Notes: a model not told the origin generated them from the letters alone. A stretch of 64,000 nucleotides of DNA from Candidatus Zixiibacteriota bacterium (GCA_024280775.1 JAJRPM010000010.1:124001-188000); one strand, 5' to 3'; positions 9,026-17,753 are shown, counted from the first letter of the stretch. Numbers and translations are program-made.

Positions 9026-9748
9026 ATGCCTAAGCTCGTGAAAGAAAAAGTCGCAATCATAACAGCCGCCAGCCAAGGCATAGGAGCCGCTTGCGCGAGG
9101 GAACTAACAAGAAACGGATATCGACTGGCTTTGATGTCTCGTTCCAGCGAACTCCAAAAACTTGCTGACTCGCTGGACGCGAAGGACATCTTGACCTTTA
9201 ACGGCTCTGTGTCAAATGTCTCAGACTTGCAAGAATTCGTAACCCTGACCCTCGACAAATATGGCGCCATTGACGCTGTCGTCAACAACACCGGTCACCC
9301 TGATAGAGGCGAACTACTGGAGTTAAGCGACGAACAATGGCTCAGCGCGCTTGACCTTGTAGTCCTAAATGTCGTGCGAATGGCCCGCCTGGTTACTCCT
9401 GCAATGCTCAACGCCGGAGGTGGCTCCTTTGTAAACATCACAACTCTGGGAGCCAGAGAACCTGATTCAAACTTTCCACTCTCTTCAACTCTAAGAGCCG
9501 CCACCGGCGCTTTCACAAAGCTCTATTCCGATAAGTATGGCGCCAAGAACATTCGCATGAATAATGTCCTGCCGGGATTCATCAACAGCTACGAGGCGCC
9601 AGCGGGTGTAATTGAGAAAACGCCACTTGGAAGACAAGGCGATGTCCAGGAAGTAGCCGAAGTTGTATCATTTTTGTTATCGGATAAAGCAAGCTATATT
9701 ACCGGGCAGAGCATTCTGGTTGATGGGGGTCTTTCTCGTTCAACCTGA
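9026..9748 (+). CDS. Short-chain dehydrogenase/reductase family protein, atypical active site
   Basis: A 240-residue Rossmann-fold oxidoreductase. The cofactor motif TAASQGIG is near residues 13-20; VNNTG replaces the usual NNAG; the C-terminus has the classical YITGQSILVDGG. The catalytic region reads FVNITTLGAREPDSNFPLSSTLRAATGAFTKLYSDKYG: the SDR YxxxK is not present where expected and SSTLRAA stands there instead. This resembles the FabG-like subgroup with a conserved (S/N)xLR motif. Substrate unknown. The gene stands alone between a terminator and a small secreted-protein gene. The start at 9026 fits the family; no strong ribosome-binding site is visible. Confidence 0.85.
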   Translation: MPKLVKEKVAIITAASQGIGAACARELTRNGYRLALMSRSSELQKLADSLDAKDILTFNGSVSNVSDLQEFVTLTLDKYGAIDAVVNNTGHPDRGELLELSDEQWLSALDLVVLNVVRMARLVTPAMLNAGGGSFVNITTLGAREPDSNFPLSSTLRAATGAFTKLYSDKYGAKNIRMNNVLPGFINSYEAPAGVIEKTPLGRQGDVQEVAEVVSFLLSDKASYITGQSILVDGGLSRST

Positions 9749-9802
9749 TAATATCAAGCTTGTGGATATCCTGTAGTTAAGAAAATGAATATAAGAGGTC
9801 AA

Positions 9803-10309
9803 ATGAAACAACTCATATCATCAAGAGAAGTAGCTAGTATTGGTAATAGGAACCGCTTAAGTGATTGCCTGCGCTTATTGGTCGCCGCACTCTTAGTTAC
9901 TTGTATGTCATCTCAAGCGTTCGCCGGCGACCTATCCAATGCCACAAAAGCCAGCAACAAAGCCCGAACAACTCTCAAGAAAGCTATTGATTCAAAAGAT
10001 AGCGGCCTGCTCGCTTCCCTCTTTACCTCCGATGGAGCAATAATCACCCCCAATGGTTACACTGTCTCCGGTCGGATTAAAATCAGAATGGCGGCCAAGA
10101 TGGTTATGCTCACCGGAGAAACCGGAGCTCTAAATACTGTTCGGAAATCGATGAGTATGGTAGACGGCGCCGCGTATGAAACAGGCTCCTATACGTTTGT
10201 CCCGACAAGCGCTGGGGCCAAACGAAAAAATACGGTAAAAGGTCATTACACTCTTATCTGGCGCCTGGAAGACAAAAGCTGGAAAATCCATCGCGCAATC
10301 GGAATCTGA
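9803..10309 (+). CDS. Secreted NTF2/SnoaL-like (DUF4440-type) protein
   Basis: A 168-residue exported protein. A long basic N-region leads into LLVAALLVTCMSSQAFA, a signal peptide with cleavage expected before GDL. The mature part fits a DUF4440-like NTF2 fold: an initial helix (KARTTLKKAIDSKDSGLLASLF), SDGAIITPNGYTVSGRIKI, and terminal strands GHYTLIWRLEDKSWKIHRAIG. Such folds are ketosteroid-isomerase-like pockets, often without known substrate. AAGAGG four bases before ATG 9803 decides the start over the ATG at 9785. No obvious functional partner is nearby. The family assignment is by overall pattern only. Confidence 0.7.
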   Translation: MKQLISSREVASIGNRNRLSDCLRLLVAALLVTCMSSQAFAGDLSNATKASNKARTTLKKAIDSKDSGLLASLFTSDGAIITPNGYTVSGRIKIRMAAKMVMLTGETGALNTVRKSMSMVDGAAYETGSYTFVPTSAGAKRKNTVKGHYTLIWRLEDKSWKIHRAIGI

Positions 10310-10406
10310 CCATTAGCTCCCAAATGCAGGTTTAACCAACTCGCAACTGTTAACTCTTTCTGACGTATACTTGTATAAGAGTGGCACATATTGAATATGT
10401 AGAATC

Positions 10407-11924
10407 ATGCTAGAAGACACGACAAATACCGAATACGCATCATCAAGAAGACAGAATTTGATAGCGTCTTTGGGACGCCTGTCATTTTTGCTGGTACTGG
10501 CTTTCCTAATCAATGCCGGATGCTCATCTATCGACGAAGGCGCTATTCCGATTACTACCTCCTCACCCAAAGCCCGGGACTATTATCTTCAAGGACGCGA
10601 CTATGCCGAACGTCTTCGACGCGTTGAGGCCAACGAGTTATTCAAAAAAGCGCTGGCAGAGGATTCTCTTTTTGCCTTGGCCCACCTTAGCCTTGCGAGT
10701 GTTCAGCCGAGCGCCAGAGAATTCTTCGAAAGTTTCGCCAGAGCAAAAGAACTAATGGATAGTGTCAGCGAGGGAGAAAGACTTCTGATAATGACAACCG
10801 ACGCCGGTATTCGCGGCGATCAAGCGGCTCAAGAGGATAATCTCAGGAAGTTGATCTCCTTATACTCCGGCTCTGCTCGAGCGCACAATCTCCTGGGACA
10901 GCTTTTCTTCACTCAACAGCGTTACCCATTGGCCATCAAGAATTTTCAAGCGGCAATACAAATTGACCCGGATTTCTCCTCACCCTACAACCAACTTGGG
11001 TATTCATATAGATTCATTGGTGAACTCGAAAAAGCGGCTGAAACTTTCAAGAAGTACGCTGACCTAATCCCCGATGATCCAAACCCGCACGATTCATACG
11101 CCGAGCTACTGCTCAAGAAAGGTGAATATGAATCTGCAATAGAGACCTATCGCCGAGCCCTGGCGCTGGACCCAGGTTTTGTCGCCTCGTACATTGGAAT
11201 AGCTTCCAGCCTTTGCTATCAGGAACAACATCAGGAAGCGCGTGACCAATTACAACGGCTATATGCTGTCGCGAGAAACGACGGCCAACGACGCCAGGCG
11301 TTATACAGTATTGCGGCGTCATTTACGAACCAAGGCCTGTATGATAGCTCTAAGGCCGTGATTCTTCGTGCTAAGAAAATCGCCGAACAAATAGAAGATG
11401 TCCGTGCGGTTTCATCCGACTATGGAGCCTTGGGCGCATTGGCTTTAGAGCAGGAGGATACACATCAAGCGCAGATTTACTACGATAGCGCCGCGTGGTT
11501 GATTAGAACTTCTGACGCTGATGAAGTTACAAAAGCTAATACTGAGAGATTCCATCTCTTCGCTATTGCCGGTGTAAAGATAGTGGCTGGTAAACTAGAT
11601 GAAGCTGATTCGCTAAGCCAGTTGTATGACGAGCAATCAGCATTGATTCCCAGTGTCGTTCTATCAGGTCTAGCCCATCAGCTCAAAGCCATGATCGCAC
11701 TGAAGGAAAAAGATTTCTCAAGAGCGTTGAACGAGTTAGCGCTATCTAATCCGCGCGATCCATACAATATCTATCGCAAAGCTCTCGCATATCAAGGCTC
11801 AGGTGACATCGAAAACGCCAAAACAGAGCTAAAAAACGTCGTCGAGTTTAATTCAGTCCTGAGACTCAACTACGCTTTTGTGCGCAACAAAGCCAAAGCC
11901 ATGTTGGACAGCCTCTCCCAATGA
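10407..11924 (+). CDS. TPR-repeat lipoprotein
   Basis: A 505-residue protein with a lipoprotein signal: a basic N-region, LSFLLVLAFLINAGC and acylation at about Cys39. The mature part is tetratricopeptide repeats, clearest at 55-95 and 145-270 (ARAHNLLGQLFFTQQRYPLAIKNFQAAIQIDPD, SPYNQLGYSYRFIGELEKAAETFKKYADLIPDD, YAELLLKKGEYESAIETYRRALALDP). Further helical repeats run to the end. The layout resembles the C-terminal sensor half of the Ser/Thr kinase at 34.7 kb, but without kinase or TolB-like domains. It probably acts as an envelope scaffold; the partner is unknown. Confidence 0.82.
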   Translation: MLEDTTNTEYASSRRQNLIASLGRLSFLLVLAFLINAGCSSIDEGAIPITTSSPKARDYYLQGRDYAERLRRVEANELFKKALAEDSLFALAHLSLASVQPSAREFFESFARAKELMDSVSEGERLLIMTTDAGIRGDQAAQEDNLRKLISLYSGSARAHNLLGQLFFTQQRYPLAIKNFQAAIQIDPDFSSPYNQLGYSYRFIGELEKAAETFKKYADLIPDDPNPHDSYAELLLKKGEYESAIETYRRALALDPGFVASYIGIASSLCYQEQHQEARDQLQRLYAVARNDGQRRQALYSIAASFTNQGLYDSSKAVILRAKKIAEQIEDVRAVSSDYGALGALALEQEDTHQAQIYYDSAAWLIRTSDADEVTKANTERFHLFAIAGVKIVAGKLDEADSLSQLYDEQSALIPSVVLSGLAHQLKAMIALKEKDFSRALNELALSNPRDPYNIYRKALAYQGSGDIENAKTELKNVVEFNSVLRLNYAFVRNKAKAMLDSLSQ

Positions 11925-12067
11925 TTTCCTCCGGTCAGCAAGGATAAATACTCTGCTGACTTGCCATCTTCCAGTCTCAATACTACTATTGTTTCCTGTC
12001 GGCCAAACCTTACCAGCGTAACGGCCCAATATGTATTCGTGATGTATATGTGTGGTAGAAATAGATA

Positions 12068-12868
12068 ATGTTTAAGAGAGACATAACCGGAACCCTCGTT
12101 TTCGTCAAGAAACTTATGATCTTCTTCATAGGGGTGGCAACCTATCCCATTCTCAAATGGCTAAATAATACAAAGTTCGAAGGCCAAAACCACATCCCCA
12201 AAGGTCCACTAACCAATATACTTTTCGTATCTAATCATCAAACGTACTTCATTGATGTTATGGTGTTATATACGGCGGTTATCAGCCGAGGTACAGCATC
12301 TAGTTGTCCTCTCAATGGTCCCGGCTACATTTTCCGTCCCAGCGCAAATATCTACTATGTCGCCGCGCAAGAGACAATGCGCTCAGGATTAGTGGCGCGC
12401 TTATTGGAGATGGCCGGTTCAGTCTCAATAGAACGCACGTGGCGCCAGGCCGGTGAGGATGTAAAAAAGCAAGTCAAACTCACCGAAATCAGCTCAATCG
12501 GAAACGCCCTCAAAAGCGGCTGGGTCATCACTTTCCCGCAAGGCACCACTACCCCATTTGTGCCCGGAAGGCGCGGCACAGCGCATCTGATAAAGAAGTT
12601 CAAGCCGACAGTGATTCCTGTTGTCATTAACGGAGTCAATGAAGCGTTTCACCGTAAGAGTGTAAAGATTAAGAAAACCGGTGTGGATATTAGCGTCAGG
12701 TTCAAAGAACCGTTGAAGATAGATTACGACGATTCGGCGCAGGACATTTTGGCCCAGATTATGGATTCAATTGAACAAAGCGAGAGATTCCGAGACGCCA
12801 GCGTCAAAAGCAAATCAGAGCAGAGTGAGCCAAAGCGAGATGTTGCAGAAGGAACTGATCAGTCTTAG
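12068..12868 (+). CDS. 1-acyl-sn-glycerol-3-phosphate acyltransferase-like (PlsC family)
   Basis: A 266-residue membrane-associated acyltransferase of the PlsC fold, expected to act in phospholipid synthesis. A hydrophobic N-terminal segment (MIFFIGVATYPILKWL) is followed by motif I FVSNHQTYFIDVMVLY (H-x5-D, one residue longer than classical H-x4-D), motif III TFPQGTTTPFVPGRRG (FPQGT instead of FPEGT) and motif IV VIPVVINGV. The variant NHQTYF-D spacing is also, from memory, seen in Bacteroidetes-type relatives. The C-terminus is charged and probably disordered. It ends eight bases from the convergent RNase D-like gene. The acceptor is not certain. Confidence 0.78.
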   Translation: MFKRDITGTLVFVKKLMIFFIGVATYPILKWLNNTKFEGQNHIPKGPLTNILFVSNHQTYFIDVMVLYTAVISRGTASSCPLNGPGYIFRPSANIYYVAAQETMRSGLVARLLEMAGSVSIERTWRQAGEDVKKQVKLTEISSIGNALKSGWVITFPQGTTTPFVPGRRGTAHLIKKFKPTVIPVVINGVNEAFHRKSVKIKKTGVDISVRFKEPLKIDYDDSAQDILAQIMDSIEQSERFRDASVKSKSEQSEPKRDVAEGTDQS

Positions 12869-12875
12869 TCTCGCC

Positions 12876-14066
12876 CTAGTCTCGCGAAAACCCCGGCAAA
12901 ACCTTAGCGATAACTTCAACCAAAAGCTCTGTTTGCCAGCGCAAAAGATAACCAGACTCCACTACCTCAGTAACATTCTTCGGCAGGTTACGCGCTATCG
13001 ACTCCAACGCCGCTCTTGGAGCCACAATAAACGGCTCCAGCTCCAGCCCAGCGGCCACCTTGGCGCAACCGGCGCGTAACATATCAATCTCTTTTTTCTT
13101 ATCCGGCGGAGGTGGCATCCGCTTTGGAAACTCCGGACACTCATCATCACTCATTTGCCTAACCCGCAAGATTATCTCAGCTAATGCCGCTCTGCGCCGC
13201 TCTGTAAAAGTCCTTGGCAATCGCGGAGCTGAGCTATCAGTCAATGACCTGTCTCCACTACTGTCTGCCCACAACGAAAGATCCAGTATTTTTTGATTGG
13301 TAATAATCTTGAATGATGGGATATCGGCCTTTTGCGCTATCCCCTCTCGCCAATGCCAAAACTCGCGCACATACGCCAGTTGCCTGCGGGTAAAATCCTT
13401 TAACCCTTTTATCCGCCAGCGCTTGTCTGAATCAATTTCCCGGGTATGCACAGTGGCGCTCACCACCGATGCGCATGACTCCTTATGCCAATCCAAACGC
13501 CCAAGGCCCAAAAGCTCTTGCTCTAACAAATCGGCTATCATCTCCAAATACCGAGTGTCCTCTACCGCATAGGTCAACTGCTCTGGAGTGAGAGGGCGGC
13601 GAGACCAATCTGATTTCTGTCCCTTTTTGCTCAACACCACATCAGCGAATTTCTCTACTAAAGCCGCCAATCCTACATGTGAATACCCCAATAATTGTGA
13701 TGCAATCATAGTGTCAAAAACCGGCTTCTGCGGTGAAAAACCATTGAAACTCCGCAACATTCTTAGGTCATAATCGCATCCATGAAAAATCAACTTACGC
13801 ACTGAAAACAATTCTACCAAGGGCGTAAGATTGACAATCGCTAAAGGGTCCACCAGCCAGTTTTTGCGGTTAGCTGTAATCTGAATCAGACAAACTTTCT
13901 GAAAATAGTGATGCAAACTATCGGCTTCAGTGTCAACAGCTATTCGGTCTTCAGACTGCAAAGCGCCAACCATTTCCGAGAAAACAGATGCGGTATCCAC
14001 ATAAGTAAAATCTGCAGGTAAGAGCGCTGCAATATCTGTCGCTTCAAAATCCATTATACGATGCAT
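12876..14066 (-). CDS. rnd: Ribonuclease D-like 3'-5' exonuclease (DEDDy)
   Basis: A 396-residue exoribonuclease of the RNase D type, acting in RNA 3'-end maturation. The DEDDy motifs are visible: Exo I IAVDTEADSLHHY, Exo II LIFHGCDYDLRML, Exo III TYAVEDTRYL. The following helical part (from WRIKGLKDFTRRQLAYVREFWHWRE) fits an HRDC domain, and a second HRDC-like region follows near 300-390. The frame is open to 14132, but the start is more likely at ATG 14066 or ATG 14054; no ribosome-binding site decides between them. The gene is convergent with plsC and divergent from the THUMP methyltransferase. Confidence 0.88.
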   Translation of the reverse strand: MHRIMDFEATDIAALLPADFTYVDTASVFSEMVGALQSEDRIAVDTEADSLHHYFQKVCLIQITANRKNWLVDPLAIVNLTPLVELFSVRKLIFHGCDYDLRMLRSFNGFSPQKPVFDTMIASQLLGYSHVGLAALVEKFADVVLSKKGQKSDWSRRPLTPEQLTYAVEDTRYLEMIADLLEQELLGLGRLDWHKESCASVVSATVHTREIDSDKRWRIKGLKDFTRRQLAYVREFWHWREGIAQKADIPSFKIITNQKILDLSLWADSSGDRSLTDSSAPRLPRTFTERRRAALAEIILRVRQMSDDECPEFPKRMPPPPDKKKEIDMLRAGCAKVAAGLELEPFIVAPRAALESIARNLPKNVTEVVESGYLLRWQTELLVEVIAKVLPGFSRD

Positions 14067-14229
14067 TATCCAAAGGTTTATAGCTAAACAGGTGACACAA
14101 TCCACCAGCGATTCTTGACGCAGGCCTGACAAGACAATTCCAACCTGCGCTCAGAGCGCTAACTTAGTCTAACTAGCTACTTGTGGCAACGTCAATGTGA
14201 GGAATAATCCCCTTCTTTGCGTCAGAGGG

Positions 14230-14259
14230 TTGCCGACTGGCGTCTTAGTGTGGTATGCT
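14230..14259 (+). promoter_or_regulatory. Possible promoter directly abutting the THUMP methyltransferase start
   Basis: TTGCCG (14230-14235), an 18-bp spacer and TATGCT (14254-14259) resemble sigma70 elements. The ATG at 14266 is only six bases past the -10 element, so transcription would start at or beside the start codon and give a leaderless mRNA. No ribosome-binding site is visible before this ATG, which agrees. The match is moderate. Confidence 0.3.
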
Positions 14260-14265
14260 CTGCTT

Positions 14266-15447
14266 ATGGCGACTGAATCCAAAACCTTCCGAATGTTAGC
14301 CAAGACTCTCTATGGCCTGGAAGACAACCTAGCCAAGGAATTAGAGTCATTCGGCGCAACAAACATCAAGACTTTCAATAGAGCTGTGGAGTTCAGCGGC
14401 AATAAAACTCTTCTCTATCGCGCAAATATCTCCTGCCGTCTTGCAACACGGATACTCAAACCAATCTATCAATTCAAAACCTCCGATGCGGACTCGCTGT
14501 ATCAAAACGTCAAACGAATCAATTGGGAGCTATACCTCTCTGAAAAACACACTCTGGCCATCGACACCGTCGTTAGCCACTCCTCTTTCACCAATTCAAT
14601 GTTCGTAGCCCAACGCGCCAAGGACGCCATTGTCGACCAATTCCGCAAAAGAACCGGGGAGCGGCCCACAGTAGATATTCAAAACCCCGACCTGCGCATC
14701 AATCTGCACATTCATGAAAACGACGCCACCATCTCGCTGGATTCTACCGGGACACCATTGAGTCGCCGTGGCTATCGCACTGAATCAGGTCAGGCCCCAA
14801 TTGGCGAGGTTCTGGCCGCGGGAATCCTGGATATTATCGGCTGGAACGGAGAGAAACCACTGGTTGACCCGATGTGCGGCTCTGGCACATTTGTTATTGA
14901 AGCCGCCATGCGCCAGCAGAAAATGATCCCTGGAGCGTTGGGCAGAGATTACGCTTTCATGCGTTGGCTAGATTATGATGAGGAGCTCTATCTCAAACTC
15001 AAAGACGAAAACAAATCACCAACAACCAGTAGCGAAAACGCTGAGAAAGCCGCGGTGTATGGCTATGACAGTGATAGCCGTCAGCTTCGTTACGCGCAGG
15101 CCAATGCCGCTCGAGCAGGGGTCGGCGCCTCGGCTCGCTTTGGTAAGAAAGATTTCTTCGAGGATGACTATTCTATTTGCGATAGTGTCGTGATTCTCAA
15201 CCCGCCCTATGACAAACGTCTCGGCCTCGATGATGTCCGGGAGTTCTACAAGCGTATCGGCAACACCCTAAAAGCCAAGTATGTAGACTCGACAGTTTAC
15301 ATAATCACTGCCAACCTCGACGGAATGAAAGCCATTGGCTTGAAAGCCACTCGCAAAGTGAAGCTATACAATGGCCCGCTCGAATGTCGCCTACTTGAAT
15401 ATCAAATGTTCAGCGGCAAACGCGAAGACCACTTGCGTTCAAAGTAG
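14266..15447 (+). CDS. THUMP-domain class I SAM-dependent RNA methyltransferase (RlmL N-terminal type)
   Basis: A 393-residue RNA methyltransferase. The N-terminal ferredoxin-like and THUMP region (about 1-165) ends at LHIHENDATISLDSTG; the linker TPLSRRGYRTESGQAPIGEVLAAGIL is typical of the RlmL N-half/YpsC group. The catalytic domain has the SAM motif VDPMCGSGTFVIEAAM and the N6/N2-methyltransferase tetrad NPPYDKRL. By family it probably makes m2G in 23S rRNA (G2445-like), but the exact site is inferred. The start at ATG 14266 gives the family N-terminus (MATESKTFRMLAK); the frame is open to 14197 without similarity. A VOC gene follows 11 bases later. Confidence 0.88.
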   Translation: MATESKTFRMLAKTLYGLEDNLAKELESFGATNIKTFNRAVEFSGNKTLLYRANISCRLATRILKPIYQFKTSDADSLYQNVKRINWELYLSEKHTLAIDTVVSHSSFTNSMFVAQRAKDAIVDQFRKRTGERPTVDIQNPDLRINLHIHENDATISLDSTGTPLSRRGYRTESGQAPIGEVLAAGILDIIGWNGEKPLVDPMCGSGTFVIEAAMRQQKMIPGALGRDYAFMRWLDYDEELYLKLKDENKSPTTSSENAEKAAVYGYDSDSRQLRYAQANAARAGVGASARFGKKDFFEDDYSICDSVVILNPPYDKRLGLDDVREFYKRIGNTLKAKYVDSTVYIITANLDGMKAIGLKATRKVKLYNGPLECRLLEYQMFSGKREDHLRSK

Positions 15448-15458
15448 AGGAACTAGTC

Positions 15459-15827
15459 ATGCGAATGTTGGAAATGCACATTGGTGTCAAAGATATCCAA
15501 AAAGCGCTCGCCTTCTATCGCGAATTGTTACCACACAAACGAGTAATCGAAGACGATGAAAACAAACAAGTCTTCATAGTCCTCGAAGACGGTACAGCTT
15601 TTGGAATATGGGAAGCTGGATATCACGGCCTACTAAATGGTTTGCCTGCCGAGCATCTACACTTTGCTTTTCAGATTACTCCTGATGAATACGACTTCTT
15701 CAAAGAGAAACTGCAAAAGCTAGACGTTGAGGTATTAGAACACACCTGGCGCGATGGCCAGCGAAGCTTATACTTCTTCGACGCAGACGGTCACCAAGGT
15801 GAGTTCATGACCAAAGAGTGGGCCTAA
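15459..15827 (+). CDS. VOC-superfamily (glyoxalase/dioxygenase fold) protein
   Basis: A 122-residue protein with two beta-alpha-beta-beta-beta modules: LEMHIGVKDIQKALAFYRELLPHK and LHFAFQITPDEYDFFKEKLQKLDVEV, ending in FFDADGHQGEFM, the usual last metal-ligand strand. The candidate metal ligands are His7, His near 64 and Glu near 115 (positions approximate). GAGGA eight bases before ATG 15459 supports the start. It follows the methyltransferase by 11 bases and is probably co-transcribed. The substrate is unknown; glyoxalase, fosfomycin-type or dioxygenase chemistry cannot be separated. Confidence 0.8.
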   Translation: MRMLEMHIGVKDIQKALAFYRELLPHKRVIEDDENKQVFIVLEDGTAFGIWEAGYHGLLNGLPAEHLHFAFQITPDEYDFFKEKLQKLDVEVLEHTWRDGQRSLYFFDADGHQGEFMTKEWA

Positions 15828-15838
15828 GCCTCCACTGT

Positions 15839-17011
15839 CTACAATGAATTCTCATAGACAATTTCTACCGAATCAGCCACTTTCTTAGCGGTAGCCCGAG
15901 CAACATCGGTTGAATCCCCACGAGCTAACCCTACACCCATCCTACGATATTTTCTAGTAGTCGGTTTCCCGAAGATTCTGATATCTGTGTTTACCGTAGA
16001 GATGGCATTCTCCAGCCCCTTGAACCTAAACGAATCCGACTCTCTATCAGCCAGTATCACAGCCGACGCTGATGGGCCATAGTAATTTATAATCGGAATC
16101 GGTAAACCAAGAATTGCACGCGCATGCAAATCGAATTCGCTGAGATCTTGCGAAATCATTGTCACCATCCCAGTGTCATGCGGACGCGGCGAAAGCTCCG
16201 AGAACATCACCTCTTTGTCAGTCACAAAAAACTCCACCCCGAAAACTCCTGCGCCTCCCAAGCGATCAGTAACCTTCTTAGCCATCTCTTGCGCTGTGCG
16301 CAAATGCTCATCTGATATCGCCGCGGGAAGCCACGACTCCTGATAATCTCCCCGCTCCTGCCTGTGCCCAATCGGAGCGACAAACAAAGTCTCTGCACCT
16401 CGTTGTTTCACAGTTAGTAAAGTGATTTCCAAATCAAAGTTGATAAACTCCTCAATAAGAACCTGCTGTTCATCACCACGCATTCCCGCGCAGGCATAAT
16501 CCCACGCATCAGATACACCATCGGCGCTTTCAACCTTAGACTGCCCCTTGCCAGAGGAAGACATAACCGGTTTCACCACACATGGAAACCCAATGTCCGC
16601 ACAAACATCTTGCATCTCTTCAAGTGACGACGCATACATATACTTTGCAGTGCGCAACCCAAGCTCAACGCTCGCCACTTCACGAATCGCCGTACGGTTC
16701 ATTGTCAAATAAGTAGCCTCGGCTGTCGGGATTACAATTACACCACGCTGTTCAAACTCCGCCAGCTTGGTAGTGCGAATCGCCTCAATCTCCGGCACAA
16801 TCATATCCGGCGAAAACTTTGCAACGACACGTTCTAACTCATCAGCATCCAACATATTGATAACCGCAAAATCATCCGCCACCTGCATAGCCGGAGCCCC
16901 GGCATACCTATCAACCGCAATAACCGTCTTCCCCAGACGCTTCAAAGCAATAGTAACTTCCTTACCCAACTCTCCCGCGCCCAACAGCATGATTGTATCA
17001 ATTCGTTTCAT
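15839..17011 (-). CDS. purT: Formate-dependent phosphoribosylglycinamide formyltransferase (GAR transformylase 2)
   Basis: A 390-residue ATP-grasp enzyme that formylates glycinamide ribonucleotide using formate and ATP in purine synthesis. Motifs: N-terminal MLLGAGELGKEVTIALKRLG, VPEIEAI, the ATP-grasp stretch CVVKPVMSSSGKGQS, VLIEEFINFDLEITLLTV, the GHRQERGDYQESWLP segment specific to PurT, and the metal-binding FSELSPRPHDTGMVTMISQ. Length and motifs match PurT rather than PurK. A purN gene lies at the far end of the window, so the genome has both GAR transformylases. The gene is separate from the other purine genes; repeat elements lie just upstream of its start. Confidence 0.95.
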   Translation of the reverse strand: MKRIDTIMLLGAGELGKEVTIALKRLGKTVIAVDRYAGAPAMQVADDFAVINMLDADELERVVAKFSPDMIVPEIEAIRTTKLAEFEQRGVIVIPTAEATYLTMNRTAIREVASVELGLRTAKYMYASSLEEMQDVCADIGFPCVVKPVMSSSGKGQSKVESADGVSDAWDYACAGMRGDEQQVLIEEFINFDLEITLLTVKQRGAETLFVAPIGHRQERGDYQESWLPAAISDEHLRTAQEMAKKVTDRLGGAGVFGVEFFVTDKEVMFSELSPRPHDTGMVTMISQDLSEFDLHARAILGLPIPIINYYGPSASAVILADRESDSFRFKGLENAISTVNTDIRIFGKPTTRKYRRMGVGLARGDSTDVARATAKKVADSVEIVYENSL

Positions 17012-17068
17012 ATAGTCTTTCGATTACTGTACATGAACAATTCCGCCTAACCATTTCATTCACAACCC

Positions 17069-17156
17069 CCGTAGTGGCGGGGCTTGCCCCGCCTTGTCAG
17101 GTTATGCGCAATCGCTCAGCCCAAGCAACCAAGGCGCCCCAAGGGACGCCACTACG
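17069..17156. repeat. Palindromic inverted-repeat element (GTAGTGGCG type)
   Basis: The left arm (17069-17093) contains CGTAGTGGCG followed by GGGGCTTGCCCCGCC, itself a hairpin. The right arm (17133-17156) is GGCGCCCC-AAGGGACGCCACTACG, an imperfect inverted copy. The whole is about 88 bp, between purT and a VOC gene. The left arm recurs exactly at 17659-17683. It looks like a non-coding miniature mobile or REP-like repeat. Confidence 0.75.
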
Positions 17157-17167
17157 ACTGCAAGCGA

Positions 17168-17221
17168 GACATCTTCATTTCGAGCAGTTTTCTTGAATTG
17201 TAGCATTGTCTATTAACTGTC
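17168..17221. repeat. 54-bp core repeat, copy 1
   Basis: A 54-bp stretch starting GACATCTTC and ending TATTAACTGTC is repeated at 18199-18252 with four substitutions. Here it follows the 17069-17156 palindrome; in the second copy it forms the inside of an inverted-repeat element. Confidence 0.75.
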
Positions 17222-17245
17222 TGGGAACTTGCTAGCCCGACCCAC

Positions 17246-17617
17246 CTACAACCCACCGCCCTCAACTTCACTCAACTCTATCTCATACCCATTAGGGTCT
17301 TGAATATATATCGAGCGCGACTTCTCCCAATCCAAAACACCGTCATACATCACCGGAACAGACAACCGCTTGCAGATTTCCAGAACCTCATCGAAATTGC
17401 TAACATGAATCCCAAAATGCGAAATCCCATTCCTATCCCCTGCCGAGTCGCCTTCATAAATACAAAGCTTAACATTCTCGTCACCAATAATAACCGAATC
17501 CTGCTCAGGCTGTTCCTTCATCACCACAAACCCAAACAACTCCGAATAAAACCTCACACTCTCATCAAGGTCCTTAACAACCATATTAATATGATCAATG
17601 CAAACAGTCTTCAGCAT
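17246..17617 (-). CDS. VOC-superfamily protein
   Basis: A 123-residue glyoxalase-fold protein. The first module has CIDHINMVVKDLDESVRFYSELFGF and the second GISHFGIHVSNFDEVLEICKRLSV, ending DWEKSRSIYIQDPNGYEIELSE, where the final Glu is the usual metal ligand. The candidate metal site is His9, His near 68 and Glu near 115 (positions approximate). The IYIQDPNGYEIEL ending is shared with glyoxalase I and extradiol-type relatives. Both flanks carry palindromic repeats (17069-17221 and 17659-17739). Function unknown; not closely similar to the VOC protein at 15459. Confidence 0.82.
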   Translation of the reverse strand: MLKTVCIDHINMVVKDLDESVRFYSELFGFVVMKEQPEQDSVIIGDENVKLCIYEGDSAGDRNGISHFGIHVSNFDEVLEICKRLSVPVMYDGVLDWEKSRSIYIQDPNGYEIELSEVEGGGL

Positions 17618-17658
17618 ATATTCATTCTCCTATTCTGCCGGCCCGAAATCCGCATACC

Positions 17659-17739
17659 CCGTAGTGGCGGGGCTTGCCCCGCCTTTCTTGTTGTGTCAGG
17701 TCCTCAGACCTGCCACTCGTCGGTTCTGAAGAATCGACG
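17659..17739. repeat. Cluster of three palindromic repeats
   Basis: Three hairpins lie in a row: CCGTAGTGGCG/GGGGCTTGCCCCGCC (17659-17683, an exact copy of the 17069 arm), CAGGTCCTCAGACCTG (about 17697-17712), and CGTCGGTTCTGAAGAATCGACG (17718-17739). The last two recur, diverged, at 18988-19032. They fill the gap between the VOC gene and an unrecognised gene. Confidence 0.75.
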
Positions 17740-17753
17740 TAACGGACAATTAG

